Notes under the pieces: generated by a model
What the model was told of the DNA's origin: nothing
What the model saw: only the letters and a program-made list of their open reading frames with translations
Databases searched by the model: none
In this document: positions 1-9,239 of the stretch, piece after piece
Numbering within the stretch: position 1 is the first letter of the stretch
How the letters are laid out: every line of letters starts with the position of its first letter
Made by a program: the position numbers and the translations under genes
Origin: Gelidibacter maritimus
Lineage (GTDB): Bacteria > Bacteroidota > Bacteroidia > Flavobacteriales > Flavobacteriaceae
DNA: 64,000 nucleotides
Reading direction: 5' to 3'
Assembly (NCBI RefSeq): GCF_014062315.1
Contig: NZ_JACGLT010000010.1
Span: 75,781-139,780, forward strand

Positions 1-43
1 ATATTTGTGATGAGTACATGTAAGCATATTAAAATTTAAGCTA

Positions 44-253
44 TTAAGGATGTTGCTCCATCGGAAGCTCACTTTTAAGTGCTTTTAGTTCTTTATTTAG
101 GTGATTAATAGAATCTTTCAGCATTTGCTCTTTTTCTATCAATTTTGTCATTTTTTCTTGGTACGTTTCAAATATATTCTTGGAGTTTACATATTGAAAT
201 ATAATTAACAACAATGCAAAAACGAACATGTACATAAAGAGTTTACCTTTCAT
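44..253 (-). CDS. Small single-pass membrane protein with coiled coil
   Basis: I do not recognise this 69-residue protein. It opens with a hydrophobic segment (about residues 5-22) that reads as a signal anchor. A strongly charged helical stretch rich in Lys/Glu/Leu follows (about residues 30-62), which looks like a coiled coil. The start lies 6 bp after the stop of the upstream MBL-fold hydrolase, so the two are probably co-transcribed. A start at the later Met (residue 7) is possible. The size and layout recall FtsB/FtsL-like bitopic proteins, but I see no motif that would prove this. Confidence 0.6.
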   Translation of the reverse strand: MKGKLFMYMFVFALLLIIFQYVNSKNIFETYQEKMTKLIEKEQMLKDSINHLNKELKALKSELPMEQHP

Positions 254-259
254 AAATTT

Positions 260-1021
260 TTATAGGTTAATTTGTAAATTGTCATAGGCCAAAAAGACAT
301 TTTCTGGGAGGGTTTCTTCCACTTCATCATGAAAACCGAGCATGTGACTAATATGTGTCAGGTACGCTCGCTCAGGCTTTACTCTAGCTATGACCTCTAG
401 AGCTTCACTAAGGGTAAAGTGAGAAATGTGTTCTGCTTCCCGCAAGGCATTTACGACAAGCACCTTAACCCCCATGAGCTTTTTAAGCTCATCGTCTTCA
501 ATGGTTTTCATGTCGGTTAAATAGGCAAAATCATTGAATCTAAAACCAAAAACCTGAAGTTTATAATGCATCCCATTTATTGGCACAACATTTATATCGC
601 CTAACTGGAATGGCTTATTTTCAATCCTAATGGGCTTCACTCCCGGCGCCCCCGCATATTTATTTTTTGTTTCAAAAATATAGGCAAAACGTTGCTCAAG
701 CGCTTTTAAAACCCTTTTGTGAGCATAAATCGGAATATCACCCTGCTTAAAATAAAAAGGTCTAATATCATCTAAGCCTGCCGTATGATCAGCATGTTCA
801 TGGGTAAAAACCACCCCATCCAACTTAGTACATTTGGCATTTAGCATTTGTTGTCTAAAATCTGGGCCGCAATCAATGACATAAGTATAATTACCCCATT
901 CTATCAACACAGATACGCGCAGACGCTTGTCTTTCGGATTGTTGCTTAAACATACAGGATGAGTACTTCCTATAACAGGAATTCCTTGAGATGTGCCGGT
1001 TCCTAAAAATATAACTTTCAA
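260..1021 (-). CDS. MBL-fold metallo-hydrolase, PhnP/RNase Z-like
   Basis: A 253-residue cytosolic metallo-beta-lactamase-fold hydrolase. The N-terminus has the GTGTSQGIP strand-loop of the PhnP/RNase Z branch. The zinc motif HEHADH lies at residues 74-79. A distal THISH segment near residue 222 supplies further metal ligands. A CxxN-type cysteine near residue 24 is also typical of PhnP-like phosphodiesterases. The substrate is unknown: members act on cyclic phosphates, RNA ends or nucleotides, and no phosphonate genes are nearby. The next gene begins 6 bp downstream. A good -7 box lies 18 bp upstream of the start, divergent from the neighbouring plus-strand gene. Confidence 0.85.
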   Translation of the reverse strand: MKVIFLGTGTSQGIPVIGSTHPVCLSNNPKDKRLRVSVLIEWGNYTYVIDCGPDFRQQMLNAKCTKLDGVVFTHEHADHTAGLDDIRPFYFKQGDIPIYAHKRVLKALEQRFAYIFETKNKYAGAPGVKPIRIENKPFQLGDINVVPINGMHYKLQVFGFRFNDFAYLTDMKTIEDDELKKLMGVKVLVVNALREAEHISHFTLSEALEVIARVKPERAYLTHISHMLGFHDEVEETLPENVFLAYDNLQINL

Positions 1022-1038
1022 AGATGATTTGTTTGCAA

Positions 1039-1046
1039 CAAAAGTA
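1039..1046 (-). promoter_or_regulatory. Bacteroidota -7 box for the MBL hydrolase gene
   Basis: TACTTTTG on the minus strand matches TAnnTTTG. It lies 18 bp upstream of the hydrolase start and back to back with the promoter of the plus-strand gene. Confidence 0.5.
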
Positions 1047-1057
1047 AGTTTATTATT

Positions 1058-1086
1058 TTGTTTAAGATAGCAATTTGATACCTTTG
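1058..1086 (+). promoter_or_regulatory. Bacteroidota sigma-ABfr promoter
   Basis: A TTG at 1058-1060 (inside TTTTG) is separated by 18 nt from TACCTTTG at 1079-1086, matching both the -33 and -7 elements. The start codon at 1112 follows 25 nt later. Confidence 0.65.
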
Positions 1087-1111
1087 TAGCTTATATAACT
1101 CAATCTACGAC

Positions 1112-2566
1112 ATGGAGATTACCTTAAAAGGCGATAAAGAATTTGAAGAGATTCCATCGCTTAAAAACAAAGCGCTTCGTATCAATCTTAATGAGAATAT
1201 TTACGGAACCTTTGCTGAGATTGGCGCAGGCCAAGAAACTGTGCGTCAGTTTTTTAGAGCTGGTGGCGGCTCAGGCACCATTGCCAAAGCCATGTCTGCT
1301 TATGACAAAGACTTTTCTGATGCCATTTATGGTGCAGAACAAGACGGTCGATATGTCACCGAAGAGCGACTGAGAAAAATGTTGACCCACGAAATTCAAC
1401 TAATTGAAGAGCGCATTTCAAGAGACAAGCATCCCAATAAAATGTTTTTCTCTTTTGCCAATACCGTCGCAACGATAGATTTTGCCAAAAAATATAAAGG
1501 CCACGGTTGGGTAGGCATCAAATATCAAATTGAACCACATCACAATTCGTATAATGAGATTATTCTTCACTTTCGATTTAAGGAAAATGATGCGCGTTTG
1601 CAACAAGAAACACTCGGTATATTAGGCACCAACCTTATTTATGGTGCTTACTATAAGTATAACGAACCTAAAAAAATATTACGCTATTTATACGATCACC
1701 TAGATAAAGATCAGATTGAAATCGATACGATCAACTTCTCAGGGCCAGTGTTTAAAGATGTTGATAATCGATTGATGAGCTTACAATTGGTTAAAAATAA
1801 TATGACCGATGCCGTTATGTTTGCTCCCGATGGCAACAACGTATTACCGGCAAGAATTTTATACAAAAAAAACATTTTGGCATTGCGCGGTAGTTTCAGG
1901 CCCGTAACCAAGGTTAATATTGACATGTTTGAGAAGTCTTATGACATGTTCATTAAAGAAAACAAGGTCGATATCAATAATACTCAAGTGGTTTTTGAAA
2001 TTACACTTTCAAATTTAAGAGCAGAGGGGGAAATTGATGAACAGGATTTTATGGACAGAGCGGAATTGCTATGTTCCCTTGGTCATACGGTTTTGATTTC
2101 TAACTTCCAGGAATATTATAAATTAGTAGAGTATTTTTCCCAATATTCCAAGAACAGAATGGGACTATCCATGGGGGTCAGTAATTTGGTGGATATTTTT
2201 GATGAGAAATATTACCGTCACTTAAGTGGTGGAATTTTAGAAGCCTTTGGTAAATTATTCTTTAAGGATTTGCGCGTTTACCTCTACCCTATGAAAAATG
2301 AAGATGGAGAATTGAGCACTAGCGAAAACTTGAAAGTACATCCACGGATGAAAGAGCTATATAAATTCTTTAAGTACAACGGGAAGGTTGTAGATATTAC
2401 AGATTATGACCCAACCATCTTAACCATTTTTTCAAGATCAGTACTAAAGTCAATTTCAGACGGCGACGAAGGCTGGGAAGCGATGCTGCCTCCTGGGGTG
2501 TCAAAAATTATAAAAGAAAAGAGCCTCTTCGGGTTTGAAGCTGAAGAAGTTTATAGAAGTCGATAA
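1112..2566 (+). CDS. Conserved cytosolic Bacteroidota protein of unknown function
   Basis: A 484-residue soluble protein with no signal peptide or membrane segment. It begins with a region centred on LNENIYGTFAEIGAGQETVR and ends in a charged tail. Near-identical proteins are widespread in Flavobacteriaceae. As I recall, automated annotation often labels them TonB-dependent receptor or nicotinate-nucleotide adenylyltransferase. The sequence supports neither: there is no beta-barrel, no plug and no HxGH nucleotidyltransferase motif. The gene is monocistronic, with its own promoter and a strong terminator. Its conservation suggests a core function, which I cannot name. Confidence 0.8.
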   Translation: MEITLKGDKEFEEIPSLKNKALRINLNENIYGTFAEIGAGQETVRQFFRAGGGSGTIAKAMSAYDKDFSDAIYGAEQDGRYVTEERLRKMLTHEIQLIEERISRDKHPNKMFFSFANTVATIDFAKKYKGHGWVGIKYQIEPHHNSYNEIILHFRFKENDARLQQETLGILGTNLIYGAYYKYNEPKKILRYLYDHLDKDQIEIDTINFSGPVFKDVDNRLMSLQLVKNNMTDAVMFAPDGNNVLPARILYKKNILALRGSFRPVTKVNIDMFEKSYDMFIKENKVDINNTQVVFEITLSNLRAEGEIDEQDFMDRAELLCSLGHTVLISNFQEYYKLVEYFSQYSKNRMGLSMGVSNLVDIFDEKYYRHLSGGILEAFGKLFFKDLRVYLYPMKNEDGELSTSENLKVHPRMKELYKFFKYNGKVVDITDYDPTILTIFSRSVLKSISDGDEGWEAMLPPGVSKIIKEKSLFGFEAEEVYRSR

Positions 2567-2594
2567 ACAGAAAAGCCAATAACTATATAAGTAT

Positions 2595-2628
2595 AAAGAC
2601 CTTAGTTTAACATCCTAAGGTCTTTTTT
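2595..2628 (+). terminator. Intrinsic terminator
   Basis: The inverted repeat AGACCTTAG / CTAAGGTCT with an 8-nt loop is followed by a T run. It lies 30 bp after the preceding stop codon. Confidence 0.85.
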
Positions 2629-2743
2629 ATTTCATTAGTGAGCATTAAGATCTCCCTCCAGAGATTATCTCGAACTGAAATCCAACTTCTCATTAGCAGT
2701 TCAATAGAGCCATAAAGATCCTGGGGTCAGCTGGACATGGAAA

Positions 2744-3196
2744 TCATTCCAAAATCTGCTCTGTATGAATTTTAGCTTTTACCTTGTCAATCACTTTTTC
2801 AATAATGCCGTTTTCATCAATAACAAAAGTCACGCGATGGATGCCATCAAAAGTACGTCCCATAAACTTCTTTTCTCCCCACACACCAAAGGCTTTAATA
2901 ACCTCTTTATCCTCATCGGCTAGCAATGGATATGGAAAATCGTATTTATTTTTAAAGTTTGATTGTCTTTTGGCACTGTCGGCACTGACCCCCAATATTT
3001 CATAACCTTTGTCTTGTAAATCCTTATAATTATCCCGTAGATTGCAAGCTTCCGTTGTACAAGTTGGCGTACTGGCTTTGGGATAAAAGAAGACCACTAA
3101 TTTTTTACCTTTATAATCTGATAAAGAAATTGTATTTCCCTGTTCATCCTTTGCTGAAAAATTAGGAGCCTTGTCTCCTGCTTTTAATTTGGTCAT
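2744..3196 (-). CDS. bcp: Thioredoxin-dependent thiol peroxidase (Bcp/PrxQ)
   Basis: A 150-residue peroxiredoxin of the Bcp/PrxQ group that reduces hydrogen peroxide and organic hydroperoxides using thioredoxin. The peroxidatic Cys46 sits in the TPTCTTEAC motif with resolving Cys51 five residues later, the typical PrxQ arrangement. The Arg of the active site is in the downstream GRTFDGIHRVTFVID region. The frame is open further upstream, but the start at 3196 (MTKLKAGDKAPNF) matches the family length, and an earlier start would run into the divergent nth gene. Only 37 bp separate the two starts, so the promoters must overlap. Confidence 0.93.
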   Translation of the reverse strand: MTKLKAGDKAPNFSAKDEQGNTISLSDYKGKKLVVFFYPKASTPTCTTEACNLRDNYKDLQDKGYEILGVSADSAKRQSNFKNKYDFPYPLLADEDKEVIKAFGVWGEKKFMGRTFDGIHRVTFVIDENGIIEKVIDKVKAKIHTEQILE

Positions 3197-3233
3197 AACT
3201 GTTTTAAATTTGATATTTGTAAAAATACAACTT

Positions 3234-3890
3234 ATGACCAAACAAGAGAAGGTAGATTTTGTTATAAATACGTTAAACCAGCTGTATCCAACAGTGCCTA
3301 TACCTTTAGATCATAAAGATCCATACACGCTATTAATTGCAGTATTAATGTCCGCGCAATCCACAGATGTACGGGTCAATCAAATTACACCGCTTCTTTT
3401 TGACAAAGCCGACAATCCGTATGATATGATTAAACTCACTGTGGAGGAAATCCGAGAAATCATCAGACCTGTAGGTTTATCGCCAATGAAAAGCAAAGGC
3501 ATTCACGGCTTATCGCACATTTTAATCGACAAACACGATGGACAAGTACCAAAAACATACGAAGAACTAGAAGCATTGCCCGCGGTAGGACATAAAACTG
3601 CTGCCGTCGTGCTTTCTCAAGCTTTCGGTATTCCAGCTTTTCCTGTAGACACACATATTCATAGATTGATGTACCGCTGGAATTTGACCAACGGAAAAAA
3701 TGTTGTTCAAACTGAAAAAGATGCAAAACGCCTTTTCCCCATAGAAACCTGGAATGATCTTCATCTGCAAATGATTTTCTACGGACGAGAGTATTCCCCT
3801 GCAAGAGGCTGGGATTTGGAAAAAGACATCATCACCAAAACCATTGGGAGAGCGAGCGTATTAAAAGACTACTACAAAAAGAACAAGTAA
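3234..3890 (+). CDS. nth: Endonuclease III-type DNA glycosylase/AP lyase
   Basis: A 218-residue HhH-GPD glycosylase that removes oxidised pyrimidines and nicks the AP site. The helix-hairpin-helix reads LPAVGHKTAAVVL, with catalytic Lys121 and Asp139 (in PVDTHIHR), equivalent to Lys120/Asp138 of E. coli Nth. The C-terminus lacks the four cysteines that bind the [4Fe-4S] cluster in the classical enzyme and instead reads YGREYSPARGWDLEKDII. The protein therefore appears to be a cluster-less form. I chose MTKQEK as the start because upstream in-frame sequence overlaps the divergent bcp gene and would add a non-homologous extension. Confidence 0.92.
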   Translation: MTKQEKVDFVINTLNQLYPTVPIPLDHKDPYTLLIAVLMSAQSTDVRVNQITPLLFDKADNPYDMIKLTVEEIREIIRPVGLSPMKSKGIHGLSHILIDKHDGQVPKTYEELEALPAVGHKTAAVVLSQAFGIPAFPVDTHIHRLMYRWNLTNGKNVVQTEKDAKRLFPIETWNDLHLQMIFYGREYSPARGWDLEKDIITKTIGRASVLKDYYKKNK

Positions 3891-3896
3891 AATTAA

Positions 3897-3925
3897 AAGT
3901 CCCGAAGAGCTCACTCTCGGGACTT
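3897..3925. terminator. Terminator hairpin between convergent genes
   Basis: AAGTCCCGA / TCGGGACTT forms a perfect stem. The minus side is followed by a T-rich run (TTTTAATTTT), so it fits the minus-strand transcript best and may also serve nth. Confidence 0.7.
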
Positions 3926-3965
3926 GTTAAACTTGACCAATTAAACTTGAAAGTTTAATTGCTCT

Positions 3966-4109
3966 TTAGTTCAGAAGCGCTTCAAACTTCCATTTATTAC
4001 ATTGTATAACACTTAAAGCCTTAGAATAATTCAAAAGAAAATTTACTGTTTCTTCTTTTGGATTGAGATTGTCATTTTTTTGGGGACATTCAGAGTAAAG
4101 TTTTGCCAT
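3966..4109 (-). CDS. Small conserved protein downstream of ECF sigma factor
   Basis: A soluble 47-residue protein starting MAKLYSECPQKNDNLNPKEE and ending in a short helical region (TVNFLLNYSKALSVIQ). Reading starts at the internal ATG; the longer open frame adds a poor N-terminus. It follows the sigma factor gene by about 65 bp on the same strand and ends before the shared terminator. From memory, similar tiny proteins follow sigma-70 genes in other Flavobacteriaceae, but I have no function for it. Confidence 0.55.
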   Translation of the reverse strand: MAKLYSECPQKNDNLNPKEETVNFLLNYSKALSVIQCNKWKFEALLN

Positions 4110-4173
4110 TATATAGGAGTTTAAATAATTAGAATATAATCCTATTAACGCAGTAAAACTCAATTTAGTATAA

Positions 4174-4758
4174 CTAATTTGTCAAGATTATATTTTTTTC
4201 TTCAATCAACTTTCTCAAATTAATCAATGCATAACGCATTCTACCCAATGCGGTATTAATACTCACACCAGTTTTTTCTGATATTTCCTTAAAACTCATA
4301 TCATTATACATGCGCATGATCAAAACAGCTTTCTGCTCTTCGGGCAATTCTTCTATAATACGCCTTAAGTCAGACTCTATTTGCTCTTTAATCATTTCTT
4401 TTTCTGCATCTAAGGACGAATCACTAAGCACAGAAAAAATACTGAACTCTCCCGTATTGGAGAATTTTGGCATACGATTGTTTTTTCTGAAATGGTCAAT
4501 AACCAGGTTATGGGCAATACGCATGACCCAAGGTAAAAATTTGCCTTCTTCATTATATTTCCCTAATCTGAGCGTTCGGATCACCTTAATGAAAGTGTCT
4601 TGAAAGATGTCCTCAGTAATATCTCTGTCATAAACTTTAGAATAGATAAAACTGTAAATTTTTTGTTTGTGTCGAGTGATCAATTGAGAGAGCGCATTTT
4701 CGTCTCCTTCTATGTAATTGCTCACCAAAACAGCGTCTGTGATAAGTTCGTGTTTCAT
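4174..4758 (-). CDS. RNA polymerase sigma-70 factor, ECF type
   Basis: A 194-residue ECF sigma factor. Region 2 (about residues 25-95) includes DITEDIFQDTFIKVI and the -10-reading helix ending FLPWVMRIAHNLVIDHFRK. Region 4 (about 135-185) has ELPEEQKAVLIMRMYNDMSF followed by a helix-turn-helix (EISEKTGVSINTALGRMRYA). No FecR-type anti-sigma gene is adjacent. Only a 47-residue protein follows, so regulation probably differs from the Bacteroidota FecI/FecR systems. Its promoter box lies about 100 nt upstream. Confidence 0.92.
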   Translation of the reverse strand: MKHELITDAVLVSNYIEGDENALSQLITRHKQKIYSFIYSKVYDRDITEDIFQDTFIKVIRTLRLGKYNEEGKFLPWVMRIAHNLVIDHFRKNNRMPKFSNTGEFSIFSVLSDSSLDAEKEMIKEQIESDLRRIIEELPEEQKAVLIMRMYNDMSFKEISEKTGVSINTALGRMRYALINLRKLIEEKNIILTN

Positions 4759-4856
4759 TGTTATTACTTTAGCGGCCTAGAGCAACTCTAAGCTTGGGGT
4801 TAATCTTTATAAAGTAATATTATGATATAGGCGACTCTGTTTTAGAAGTTTGAGGT

Positions 4857-4864
4857 CAAATATA
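4857..4864 (-). promoter_or_regulatory. Bacteroidota -7 box for the ECF sigma gene
   Basis: TATATTTG on the minus strand fits TAnnTTTG. It would give a 5' leader of roughly 90 nt. Confidence 0.45.
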
Positions 4865-4954
4865 ACAACAATCATTCCTAAAAAACAAAAATTAAGCCGA
4901 AACTTTAACATTTTATTGAACAATAACTTTTTTTCATGACCGCATTAGATGTAG

Positions 4955-4962
4955 TATCTTTG
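4955..4962 (+). promoter_or_regulatory. Bacteroidota -7 box for uvrA
   Basis: TATCTTTG lies 23 bp upstream of the uvrA ATG, giving a very short leader. Confidence 0.6.
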
Positions 4963-4985
4963 CATTCTTATATGCAAAAACGACT

Positions 4986-7769
4986 ATGAAGCTTAATCTT
5001 TCCGAAGTAAATCCGAAACAAAACATCATTATTAAAGGCGCTAACCTCCACAACCTCAAAAACATGGATGTGGTCATTCCGCGTAATAAATTGGTGGTTA
5101 TTACTGGTTTATCGGGCTCGGGAAAGTCGAGTCTTGCATTTGACACTTTATATGCTGAAGGCCAGAGACGCTATGTTGAAAGTTTGTCAAGTTATGCGCG
5201 TCAGTTTTTAGGTAGACTCAATAAGCCAAAAGTAGATTATATAAAAGGTATTGCGCCAGCCATAGCCATTGAGCAAAAGGTAAATTCTACCAATCCACGG
5301 TCAACCGTTGGCACAACTACTGAAATTTATGACTATTTAAAACTCCTTTTCGCTAGAATTGGTAAGACCTACTCGCCTATTTCCGGGAATTTGGTCAAAA
5401 AACACACCACCGCAGATGTGTTAAAATTGATAAAATCTTATAAAGACGGCGAAAGGCTGCTCCTCCTCGCTCCCATTTATTTGGAAGCAGGCCGCAGTAT
5501 GACTGATAAACTCAAAGTACTTCAGCAACAAGGCTATGCTCGTGTTCAGCACGAAAATGAAGTGCTTCGCATTGAAGATGCTTTAGAAAAAGATCTTCAA
5601 CAAGATGTATTTTTGGTTGTGGACAGAATTATTGTGAAACATGAAGAGGATTTTTACAACAGACTTGCCGATGCTATCGAAACTGCATTTTTTGAAGGTA
5701 AGGGCAGTACGATCATTGAATCCTTATCTGATCGTAAACAAACAGTCTTCAATAATAAATTTGAATTGGACGGATTGACTTTTTTAGAACCCAACGTGCA
5801 TCTTTTTAGCTTTAATAACCCTTATGGTGCTTGTCCTAAGTGTGAAGGCTATGGCGATGTTATTGGTATTGATGAAGAATTGGTCATTCCTAATACCGCA
5901 CTATCGGTTTATGAAAACGCCATTTTTCCATGGCGAGGTGAAAGTATGAGCTGGTTCCGTGATCAATTGGTAAACAATTCGCACAAATTTGATTTTCCTA
6001 TTCACAAGCCTTATTTCCAGCTGTCAGATGCACAAAAACAATTGATTTGGGAAGGCAATTCATACTTTGAGGGTCTCAATAGTTTTTTTGCAGAATTGGA
6101 ATCAAAAGCCTATAAAATTCAGAATCGTGTTATGCTTTCACGCTACAGAGGCAAGACAAAATGTAGCAAATGCCACGGCAAACGATTACGCCCTGAAGCC
6201 AACTACGTGAAAATTAATGAGGTGACCATTACAGATTTGGTAACTATGCCCTTAGATAATTTATCGGAATTTTTTGAGCATTTAAAATTGGACGAGTATG
6301 ACTCAACCATTGCCAAACGCTTGCTGAAAGAGATATCAAACAGACTGTCATTCTTATCTAATGTTGGTCTTAATTATTTAACGCTAAACAGAAAATCCAA
6401 CACTTTATCGGGTGGTGAAAGCCAGCGTATCAATTTAGCAACCTCATTGGGCAGTAGCTTGGTGGGATCGATGTATATATTAGATGAACCAAGTATTGGA
6501 CTCCATCCTAAAGATACTGAAAAACTTATTGTGGTATTAAAAGCGCTTCGCGATTTAGGTAATACAGTAATTGTTGTAGAACATGACGAAGACATCATGC
6601 AAGCTGCAGACGAAATTATCGATATTGGGCCGGAAGCGGGTACGCTTGGGGGCGAAGTTGTTGCGGCTGGCACTTATGCCGATATTCTTAAATCAAAATC
6701 CTTAACTGCTCAGTACCTAAACGGGAGCCTCGAGATTGAGCTTCCAAAAAAACGTCGCACCTCAAAATATCATATCGATATTATTGGGGCTAGAGAACAC
6801 AACTTACAGAATATTGATGTCACTTTTCCTTTAGAGATGTTAACAGTTATTACAGGTGTTTCTGGGAGCGGTAAAAGTACGTTGGTCAAAGATATCTTAT
6901 ATCCATCCATTCAAAAACATTTGACGGGTTTCGGAGATAAAGCAGGTCAGTTTTCAGAATTAAAAGGAAATTTCAATAACATAAAACACATTGAATTTGT
7001 TGATCAAAATCCAATTGGCCGCTCGTCCCGCTCCAATCCTGTAACCTACGTCAAGGCTTATGACGATATCAGAGGCCTATATGCCAATCAAAAGTTAAGT
7101 AAAATACGGAATTATCAAGCCAAGCACTTTAGTTTTAATGTTGATGGTGGCCGTTGTGAAACCTGTAAAGGTGATGGCGAAGTGACCATCGAGATGCAAT
7201 TTATGGCTGATGTTCATTTAACATGCGAAACCTGTGACGGGAAACGATTTAAAAAAGAAGTACTGGAAGTCACTTTTGAGGGTAAAAACATTGACGACAT
7301 ATTGACAATGACCATTGATGACGCGATTGCTTTTTTTGAAAAACACAATGAATTAAGAATACAAAGCAAGTTACAGCCCTTACAAGATGTTGGTTTGGGT
7401 TATGTGACTTTAGGTCAAAGTTCTTCCACCCTTTCTGGTGGCGAAGCGCAACGAATTAAATTGGCCACGTTTTTGGGCAAAGGCTCAAGAAGTGACAATG
7501 CATTATTTATTTTTGATGAACCCACCACAGGATTGCACTTTCACGACATTAAAAAATTATTGAAATCTTTTCAGGCATTGATAGCACAAGGACACTCTAT
7601 TATTGTCATCGAGCATAATCTCGAACTAATAAAATGTGCAGATTATATTATTGATTTAGGTCCTGAAGGTGGTGCCAAGGGCGGAAAATTAGTGGCAGCA
7701 GGGACGCCTGAGGAATTGGTGAAGCAAGAAAATTCGGTGACTGGAAAGTATTTAAAAGAGAAGCTTTAG
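4986..7769 (+). CDS. uvrA: Excinuclease ABC subunit A (UvrA)
   Basis: A 927-residue damage-recognition ATPase of nucleotide excision repair. It has two ABC modules: Walker [10 protein letters not shown] at residues 41-49 and GVSGSGKST at about 624-632, each with an LSGGE signature ([14 protein letters not shown] and [14 protein letters not shown]). Zinc-binding CxxC pairs are visible at CPKCEGYG and CSKCHGKR in the N-half and at CETCKGDG and CETCDGKR in the C-half. Length and layout match standard UvrA (about 940 residues). No uvrB or uvrC is in the window. The stretch of about 130 bp downstream holds only a REP-like palindrome. Confidence 0.97.
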   Translation: MKLNLSEVNPKQNIIIKGANLHNLKNMDVVIPRNKLVVITGLSGSGKSSLAFDTLYAEGQRRYVESLSSYARQFLGRLNKPKVDYIKGIAPAIAIEQKVNSTNPRSTVGTTTEIYDYLKLLFARIGKTYSPISGNLVKKHTTADVLKLIKSYKDGERLLLLAPIYLEAGRSMTDKLKVLQQQGYARVQHENEVLRIEDALEKDLQQDVFLVVDRIIVKHEEDFYNRLADAIETAFFEGKGSTIIESLSDRKQTVFNNKFELDGLTFLEPNVHLFSFNNPYGACPKCEGYGDVIGIDEELVIPNTALSVYENAIFPWRGESMSWFRDQLVNNSHKFDFPIHKPYFQLSDAQKQLIWEGNSYFEGLNSFFAELESKAYKIQNRVMLSRYRGKTKCSKCHGKRLRPEANYVKINEVTITDLVTMPLDNLSEFFEHLKLDEYDSTIAKRLLKEISNRLSFLSNVGLNYLTLNRKSNTLSGGESQRINLATSLGSSLVGSMYILDEPSIGLHPKDTEKLIVVLKALRDLGNTVIVVEHDEDIMQAADEIIDIGPEAGTLGGEVVAAGTYADILKSKSLTAQYLNGSLEIELPKKRRTSKYHIDIIGAREHNLQNIDVTFPLEMLTVITGVSGSGKSTLVKDILYPSIQKHLTGFGDKAGQFSELKGNFNNIKHIEFVDQNPIGRSSRSNPVTYVKAYDDIRGLYANQKLSKIRNYQAKHFSFNVDGGRCETCKGDGEVTIEMQFMADVHLTCETCDGKRFKKEVLEVTFEGKNIDDILTMTIDDAIAFFEKHNELRIQSKLQPLQDVGLGYVTLGQSSSTLSGGEAQRIKLATFLGKGSRSDNALFIFDEPTTGLHFHDIKKLLKSFQALIAQGHSIIVIEHNLELIKCADYIIDLGPEGGAKGGKLVAAGTPEELVKQENSVTGKYLKEKL

Positions 7770-7873
7770 TTGACGTTCAGTCATCAATTGACAGTTTATA
7801 GTTGGGAGTTAGCAGCTTTCAAGAGACTGTATGGGTTGCAAGTTAGTGCGCTTCGCATTTAGGTGTTATTTGC

Positions 7874-7889
7874 CTTGTCGGCAGACAAG
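7874..7889. repeat. Short REP-like palindrome
   Basis: CTTGTC-GGCA-GACAAG, a perfect 6-bp stem with a GGCA loop, lies in the spacer between uvrA and the DUF3667 gene. It resembles the palindromes at 48357-48380 and 49955-49970. Confidence 0.45.
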
Positions 7890-7896
7890 AGGTTCA

Positions 7897-8970
7897 CTAA
7901 TAAAATAAAAAAGCCATTAATCCCATAATCACAACTGCAAATGGCAGCACCATTGACAGAAAGAAAAAACTAATAGCGCTGCTCTTTATAAAACTTAAAA
8001 TATAGCCTTGGTCATAAAATCGTTTAACCCCAAAAAATAAATAAAAGAAGGCTGAAAACATGGTTAATGTCATGATCCAGCCAGGAAAGTCTTTCCAGAT
8101 TAAATTGGCAATTACCAAAAAGCTAAATACACCAAAAAGAAAAGCAAAAAAGTAAAAAGTAAAAACCAGGTGGTGTACAAACTTTCCTTTTCTGATATAA
8201 AATAATTTTAAAATAAAAGCAAAAATTGGCAGAAGCATAAACATGGCCAGAGGAATACTATCCAAGAAGGCTTGTAAAATAGTGCCTCCACTTTTAGTTT
8301 TAAAAAATTTCAGAATTTGTTTATACATTCGTTTGGTGAGATACCCGTCGCTGGTCTTCATTCCCATCTTTCTATAGAGTTCTTCATCTGAAGCACCAGC
8401 AGCAATCATTGAATCTATTTCCATTTCATTGATGTCTATATTAAAAATTGAATTGGATGAACTCTTATTAACGTTTTGAACCGAGTCTGTCACCTGCACT
8501 AGCTGCTGTTTTCTTAGACGCAATGAATCCTCATTTTTAAGATCAGATTTATTTACATATTTTTCAGTTGGGTTCTCTTTTGAAACTTTTTTAAGAGAAT
8601 CCCTATAGAAGTGACTTTGTTCAATATCCTTTTTAATGGCGCTATCAATGTTTTCTACTTGTTTGCGACTAACAAAAGAAAACAAAAAGAAAAAAACGAT
8701 TGAAATAAACAAATACATCTGAGCTGGATGTAAATACATTAACCTTTTACCTGAAACAAATTGCTTGGGAAGATGTCCCGGCTTGAGCATAAGAGGAAAA
8801 AAGCTCTTGAAAAATCGAGCGTCAACAGAAAAATAATTATTGATGGTATTGTTAAAAAGAACATTTAAGGTCAATTGATCACCCGCTTTCTGTCCACAAT
8901 ATGGACAAAACGGAAGATGACTCTCAAATTGTTGAATACAGTTATTGCATTTCTTAAGAGATCTTGACAT
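7897..8970 (-). CDS. DUF3667 family membrane protein with zinc ribbon
   Basis: A 357-residue protein. The N-terminus carries a zinc-ribbon pattern, CNNC (Cys8/Cys11) and CPYC (Cys22/Cys25). The DUF3667-type region FFPLMLKPGHLPKQFVSGKR follows, then a membrane segment near residues 88-105. A charged, probably exposed loop (about 106-230) leads into four or five C-terminal membrane helices. DUF3667 proteins are common in Bacteroidota and have no established role. The gene is convergent with uvrA. Confidence 0.82.
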   Translation of the reverse strand: MSRSLKKCNNCIQQFESHLPFCPYCGQKAGDQLTLNVLFNNTINNYFSVDARFFKSFFPLMLKPGHLPKQFVSGKRLMYLHPAQMYLFISIVFFFLFSFVSRKQVENIDSAIKKDIEQSHFYRDSLKKVSKENPTEKYVNKSDLKNEDSLRLRKQQLVQVTDSVQNVNKSSSNSIFNIDINEMEIDSMIAAGASDEELYRKMGMKTSDGYLTKRMYKQILKFFKTKSGGTILQAFLDSIPLAMFMLLPIFAFILKLFYIRKGKFVHHLVFTFYFFAFLFGVFSFLVIANLIWKDFPGWIMTLTMFSAFFYLFFGVKRFYDQGYILSFIKSSAISFFFLSMVLPFAVVIMGLMAFLFY

Positions 8971-9239
8971 AGAGGTATCAGATTAAAGCCTATAAATGTA
9001 AATAAAATAGCTTTTCTTTCTACCGAAACCCCAAGCGGTTTATTGACAAATTTTAGATTTAGAAATCCTCTCAAGTCTGGCCATTAAATCGCGGTTCAAA
9101 CCTAACTTAATCTTTTATACAATAATGTTTGAAGCTCCTGAGCACCTTAGAATAATAAAATATTAGTGGTAGTTAACAGCTGCCAATACATGGGTTAAAC
9201 TGACAAGCATAGAGAGTTATGAGGTTTTCGTTGTTAAAC

